This document shows positions 60,901 through 64,000 of a stretch of 64,000 nt of DNA, one piece after another. The notes under the pieces were generated by a model. That model was not told the origin of the DNA, made no database searches, and saw only the letters and a program-made list of their open reading frames with translations. Position 1 is the first letter of the stretch, and each line of letters begins with the position of its first letter. The translations under genes and the position numbers were made by a program. This DNA comes from Diphasiastrum complanatum (taxonomy: Eukaryota; Streptophyta; Lycopodiopsida; Lycopodiales; Lycopodiaceae): assembly GCA_029204225.1 (NCBI GenBank), contig CM055096.1, forward strand, positions 42,406,901 to 42,470,900. Reading direction: 5' to 3'.

Positions 60901-62284
60901 GACTCCAAATTTCTGACTATGCAAATGAAAAAGATCCCAACAATGAATACAGTTGACCATTTATGGACAAACACATTGAATAACTAGATTTTATGGATGA
61001 CCCAACAAAACTTTACATGCATTTGGTTGTCTACACAATGAGCTTGGGATTCATCGTCTTGTTGAGATCATTATTGTTGCTTCTAGTTGTCACCCTTCGT
61101 ATATCTAGCTCACTTGGCAACTTGAAGTCTATTCGTATACATCGTGCCATCTCCTACTCCTTCTAGATGACAATCTTAGTCCATTCCGTTGTTGGCCAAA
61201 ATGGAAACATTTTAAGTCCCTTGCTATAGCACATTCATTGTCTACACCACTACATTGGATTAACAACATCTCCATTCATATTCAGCTGCTTTGTTATGGT
61301 ATTCTTCATCCATGATGCGCAGATTATGCCTTTATTCAGCATTCCTAGGCCATACAACTATGTTTGTTTCACATGTAATGCTTTATTTGTGTCTATGTTC
61401 TTGATTCTTAATATATGTGGCCAAAAAACACAAGTTGCCATTTGGTTTGCCTAAGCCTCAAGGCAAAAGAGGGCTGACATAGTTTCATGTTGAAACCCTC
61501 CTAACAGTGAGCCATGTTATGTTAGTTGCAAAAGTTTTTCACTAAGATAACCACTTCTTGTTTTTTTCCTCTTTACTAGCATGTCACCCCTTCCAAAAAC
61601 ATGTATCTGGACATAGGAATTGAAGGACCTTTGTAGAAAGCAAAATAATCACGAAACAAGAGCACACTAGCTTGTTCTTTCTAAGCAATCAAGTAATCGT
61701 ACAAAATAAAATAGAAAAATGGACTATACCTGAGGAAGAGGCAAAATAGAAAATAGGTCCACCCAAAAGTTTTTTAGCATATATTTTTTTGCAATTTGGG
61801 CAATGTCCACCACAAGATCCCCCTTTCCAAATACTTGTGAAGATCTTGCAACAAAACCTGTTCGAAATTGAAGTACCATATGGAATAGATAGAAAGCATC
61901 GGTAATGGTGCGAACAACAGTAACCACGATGGCCAAATGTTCTTGGATGGTTATGCATATGTCATCAGTAACTATTGGAAGATAAAAGAAGAGAGGGTCT
62001 ATGAATATAGAAATCCAACACGACATGACAAAATACTCATTCCATTGACATACAAACTTGCTTCCTGGGTCTAAAACTTTGATTTTTGATTCTTGTTGAT
62101 CTTCCAACTTCACCCTAGAAATACCAACTTGAGAGTTTTGACCAATGTTTGGTAGTCCTTCATGTCCAACTTCCCATTTTCCCTTACGATTAAAAGAGGA
62201 GTAATCAAAACTAAATGCTCTAAAATTGAACCTATAGTTCCCATCACTTTCTGATTCCAAGGAGTTCAATTTTTGGAGCACCAT
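54983..62284 (-). CDS. CNGC: Cyclic nucleotide-gated ion channel, complete, six coding exons
   Basis: Minus-strand exons 61730-62284, 59377-59589, 57134-57456, 56710-56821, 55869-56105 and 54983-55684 have GT-AG borders and join in phase to 713 residues (2142 nt with stop). The start at 62284 is the first ATG after a possible splice acceptor ending at 62298. Residues 1-80 are the cytosolic N-terminus. S1-S3 lie at about 83-105, 118-140 and 165-185 (VDLFSILPLPQ), S4 at 206-226 (RFIILVQYIPRLLRIYPL), the pore filter GQN at 367-369 (SSLGQNLFTSTF), S6 at 377-398 and the C-linker at 402-480 (YLQSLTVRLEEMRVKRRDAE). The cyclic nucleotide-binding domain is at about 481-605 (GDFCGEELLSWAL), and the IQ calmodulin-binding motif YIQSAWRRFQRKK at 624-636. 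Plant CNGCs are membrane cation channels in calcium signalling, gated by cyclic nucleotides and calmodulin. No key residue is missing. Introns 4 and 5 (about 1.9 and 2.1 kb) hold repeats. Confidence 0.95.
57650..57860 (-). repeat. Dispersed repeat, copy 2, inside intron 4 of the channel gene
   Basis: Inverted relative to 6310-6545 and sharing the same blocks in order. It shows that intron 4 grew by insertion of a repeat also found near the other end of the window. Confidence 0.6.
59870..61000 (-). repeat. Duplicated retroelement-like sequence in intron 5 of the channel gene
   Basis: 59870-60130 and 60690-60910 are diverged direct copies. Both contain TATCATCAATGGTTAAACCC, the word CACAATCAACAA or a near match, and CCAAGAGGGTTGTGCCCTAA. 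At 60602-60617 GGTGCTCTGATATCAA is, on the minus strand, TTGATATCAGAGCACC, close to a tRNA-Met primer site, directly preceded by TTCACAAC. The two copies may therefore be parts of copia LTRs or of one broken element. The LTR reading is tentative. Confidence 0.4.
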
Positions 62285-62556
62285 ATCAATGTAATACCTG
62301 CATGTAATACAAAAATTGTTAGTAGTTTTCAGTTGTTGGAACTTAATAATTGTCTAAAAAGTTTTCCTTCTTAAATGCTTACACGTTTCTAGAAAAAAAT
62401 AATGATTCAATGTTTCTGGACAAATAGTGCAATGTGATACTGCTTCGAGTATCTAGTTCTTCCTAGAAAATTATGAAAAGACAAAGTCCTTCACATCACT
62501 AAAGATGCACACGAAAAGCAAATAGGACACACTTGATGCACGTTGAGAATAGGCAA

Positions 62557-62610
62557 TTGTCTATATATATATATATATTATATATATATATATATATATT
62601 AATATATTAT
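62557..62610. repeat. (TA)n microsatellite
   Basis: Alternating TA with a few interruptions, about 50 bp long, some 270 bp upstream of the channel gene's start codon and next to copia gag debris. Confidence 0.9.
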
Positions 62611-62614
62611 AGAA

Positions 62615-62779
62615 CCCTGTGGTACCGCCATTATGGTGCCAAACTCTTTGAATGGCAAAACTTTGCACAAGGTTAGCATGTTCATCTAGCAAACCATTCA
62701 ACATAACCTGGACTATTTCACCATCTTTTATGCTTTCATCAATGCATGCTAGATCATCACTTAAGGACTTAACCCTCAT
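62615..62779 (-). pseudogene. Copia family 1 gag fragment, minus strand
   Basis: VKSLSDDLACIDESIKDGEI then VQVMLNGLLDEHANLVQSFA aligns with the gag at 20150-20280. It is cut off on both sides and lies head-to-head with the plus-strand RT/RNase H at 62811. Confidence 0.8.
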
Positions 62780-62837
62780 ACACCTATGGAGTCTCATGTA
62801 AAGCTATGATACACCTATGGAGTCTCATGTAAAGCTA
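62780..62837 (+). repeat. 27-bp direct repeat at a retroelement junction
   Basis: ACACCTATGGAGTCTCATGT plus AAAGCTA occurs at 62780-62806 and 62811-62837. It marks the breakpoint between the minus-strand gag and the plus-strand RT, so it is probably a rearrangement scar. Confidence 0.85.
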
Positions 62838-63567
62838 ACTATAAGAGGTAGTGAAAGATCCTTCGAGGACATTACTCTCTATAGGAAGCTAGTTGGTTCA
62901 CTCATCTATCTAACCATTACTAGACCAGATCTAAGCTATTGTTTTGGAAGATTGAGTCAATTCATGCAAGATCCTAGTGAGGAGCATTGGTGGAACCTAG
63001 GAAAACGAGTTTTGAGGTACACCATTGGAACTTGAGATTTTGGCATATTGTATGAGGGATCATCATCTAATCTTTTTGGATTTTTAGATTCAAACTATGC
63101 TAGAGATATAATGGATAGGAAATCCATTAGTGCTCATTGTATTTTCATAGGTGATGGAGCTATATCATGGATGTCGAAGAAACAAGCCACTATCTCATTG
63201 TCATCTAGTGAGGCCAAGTATAAAGCGCTTACACATTGCACAAAGGAGATGGTATGGACCAAGAGGATGATCAAGGATCTTCACTTGCTAGATTTTTCAG
63301 AGAGCCCAATCATCTTTTGTGACAATCTATCAGCCCAAAGGTTGGCAACCAATCCTATCTTTCATGCTAGGAGCAAGCATATTGAGGTGGCATATCATAT
63401 TGTGAGGGAGCAAGTCATGGCAAAGAAGGTGAAACTTCAACATGTGTCTTCAAGGGAATGTGTAACTTATATATTCACCAAATCATAGGGAAAGGACTTG
63501 TTCATGAAGCATAGGACTTTGCTTGGAGTGTTATCAAAGTCCATGATAAAACTAGTTGAAGAGGGAG
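62811..63567 (+). pseudogene. Copia family 1 RT end and RNase H with polypurine tract
   Basis: The frame at 62817-63035 gives LYRKLVGSLIYLTITRPDLS and FGRLSQFMQDPSEEHWWNL. After a stop at 63033 the RNase H continues at 63048-63488: FLDSNYARDIMDRKSISAHC, ISWMSKKQATISLSSSEAKY, FCDNLSAQRLATN and ARSKHIEVAYHIVREQVMA. The usual Asp and Glu residues are recognisable (SSSEAKY replaces SSSEAEY). GAAGAGGGAG at 63558-63567 is the polypurine tract directly before the LTR. Only the 3' end of the element is here. Confidence 0.85.
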
Positions 63568-64000
63568 TGTGAGAAATTCAACTAGTTTAGTCATATTTGC
63601 TACATTTGTTTATATGGCATTTGAGGCCAATCTCATATTAGGCTTAGAGTTTGACTTTTCAAAGTTATATTAGTCTAAAAGCATTTGAATAAACACTTTT
63701 GGAAAATGTGGGAAAGTTTAGAAGTCGAGTTTGAATAGATACAAATTTGAATGTTGGGTACATTGAATCTAGTCCTAAAAATAGTAGGATTTTTCATATT
63801 TGAGAGAAACCAAGTGGCAATTTAGGTTTTGGACCTGCTATAAAAGGATGTAACTCGTGGATAGAGAGGATATGTTCTCTCTCTTATCTCATTCATGCTT
63901 ATACATGGTTCTCTTGGGTTCTACTATCTATTGGTGCACTATACTTGTAATATCTTGCAATTCTATGTGTAGAATGATCATCAATTGCTATTTTCAGATC
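63568..64000 (+). repeat. 3' LTR of copia family 1, running off the window
   Basis: It starts TGTGAGAAATTCAACTAG right after the polypurine tract and matches the LTR at 13555 throughout. The TATA box TATAAAAG is at 63839-63846. The window ends in the R/U5 part, about 215 bp short of the expected LTR end judging from the 21284-21665 copy. Confidence 0.85.

Overview
The window is nuclear DNA of a land plant. It contains a plant-type cyclic nucleotide-gated channel gene with GT-AG introns of up to about 2.1 kb, a second spliced gene, and dense remains of plant retrotransposons and DNA transposons. The mix (a tandem DUF3455 secreted protein, a helicase-endonuclease Helitron-like relic, a multicopy DUF7869-like gene) suggests a non-seed plant such as a fern or another spore-bearing lineage with a repeat-rich genome. 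That placement is inference and is not firm.

Only three genes look intact. (1) 28983-30692 (+) has four exons whose phases all join and encodes a 357-residue secreted protein with two DUF3455-like domains. (2) 44796-45257 (+) is a single-exon 153-residue conserved plant protein of unknown function. (3) 54983-62284 (-) is a complete six-exon cyclic nucleotide-gated channel of 713 residues. These three genes show no pathway link to each other.

The rest is layered mobile DNA. 1-2.1 kb: broken DUF7869-like gene. 3-4.9 kb: Ty1/copia element on the minus strand with PBS and partial LTR. 7.2-7.65 kb: a broken piece of the cohesin gene SMC3. 7.6-9.8 kb: decayed acidic ORFs. 10.3-12.6 kb: a second copia family. 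12.7-13.6 kb: an unknown ORF made of 69-bp repeats. 13.55-21.67 kb: copia LTRs and gag enclosing a decayed CACTA transposon, with GA/GT microsatellites. 22-27 kb: repeats and small retroelement scraps. 27.7-28.2 kb: an inverted repeat and a polypurine tract upstream of the DUF3455 gene. 33.4-35.45 kb: a deleted copia element with a 973-bp LTR. 35.6-36.3 kb: the end of a PIF1-type helicase followed by an endonuclease-like domain, probably Helitron-related. 39.26-40.41 kb and 42.50-43.43 kb: two members of a non-autonomous DNA element family with long terminal inverted repeats, 8-bp target duplications and internal arrays of a GC-rich palindrome. A decayed Ty3/gypsy pol lies between them. 47.4-48.8 kb: gag fragments. 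49.5-51 kb: exons of a transposase-like relic. 53.6-54.3 kb: copia RT. 62.6-64 kb: copia fragments and an LTR crossing the window edge, close to the channel's start codon.

The most novel item is the palindrome-bearing terminal-inverted-repeat family at 39-43 kb. The SMC3 fragment, the helicase-endonuclease relic and the tandem DUF3455 gene come next.
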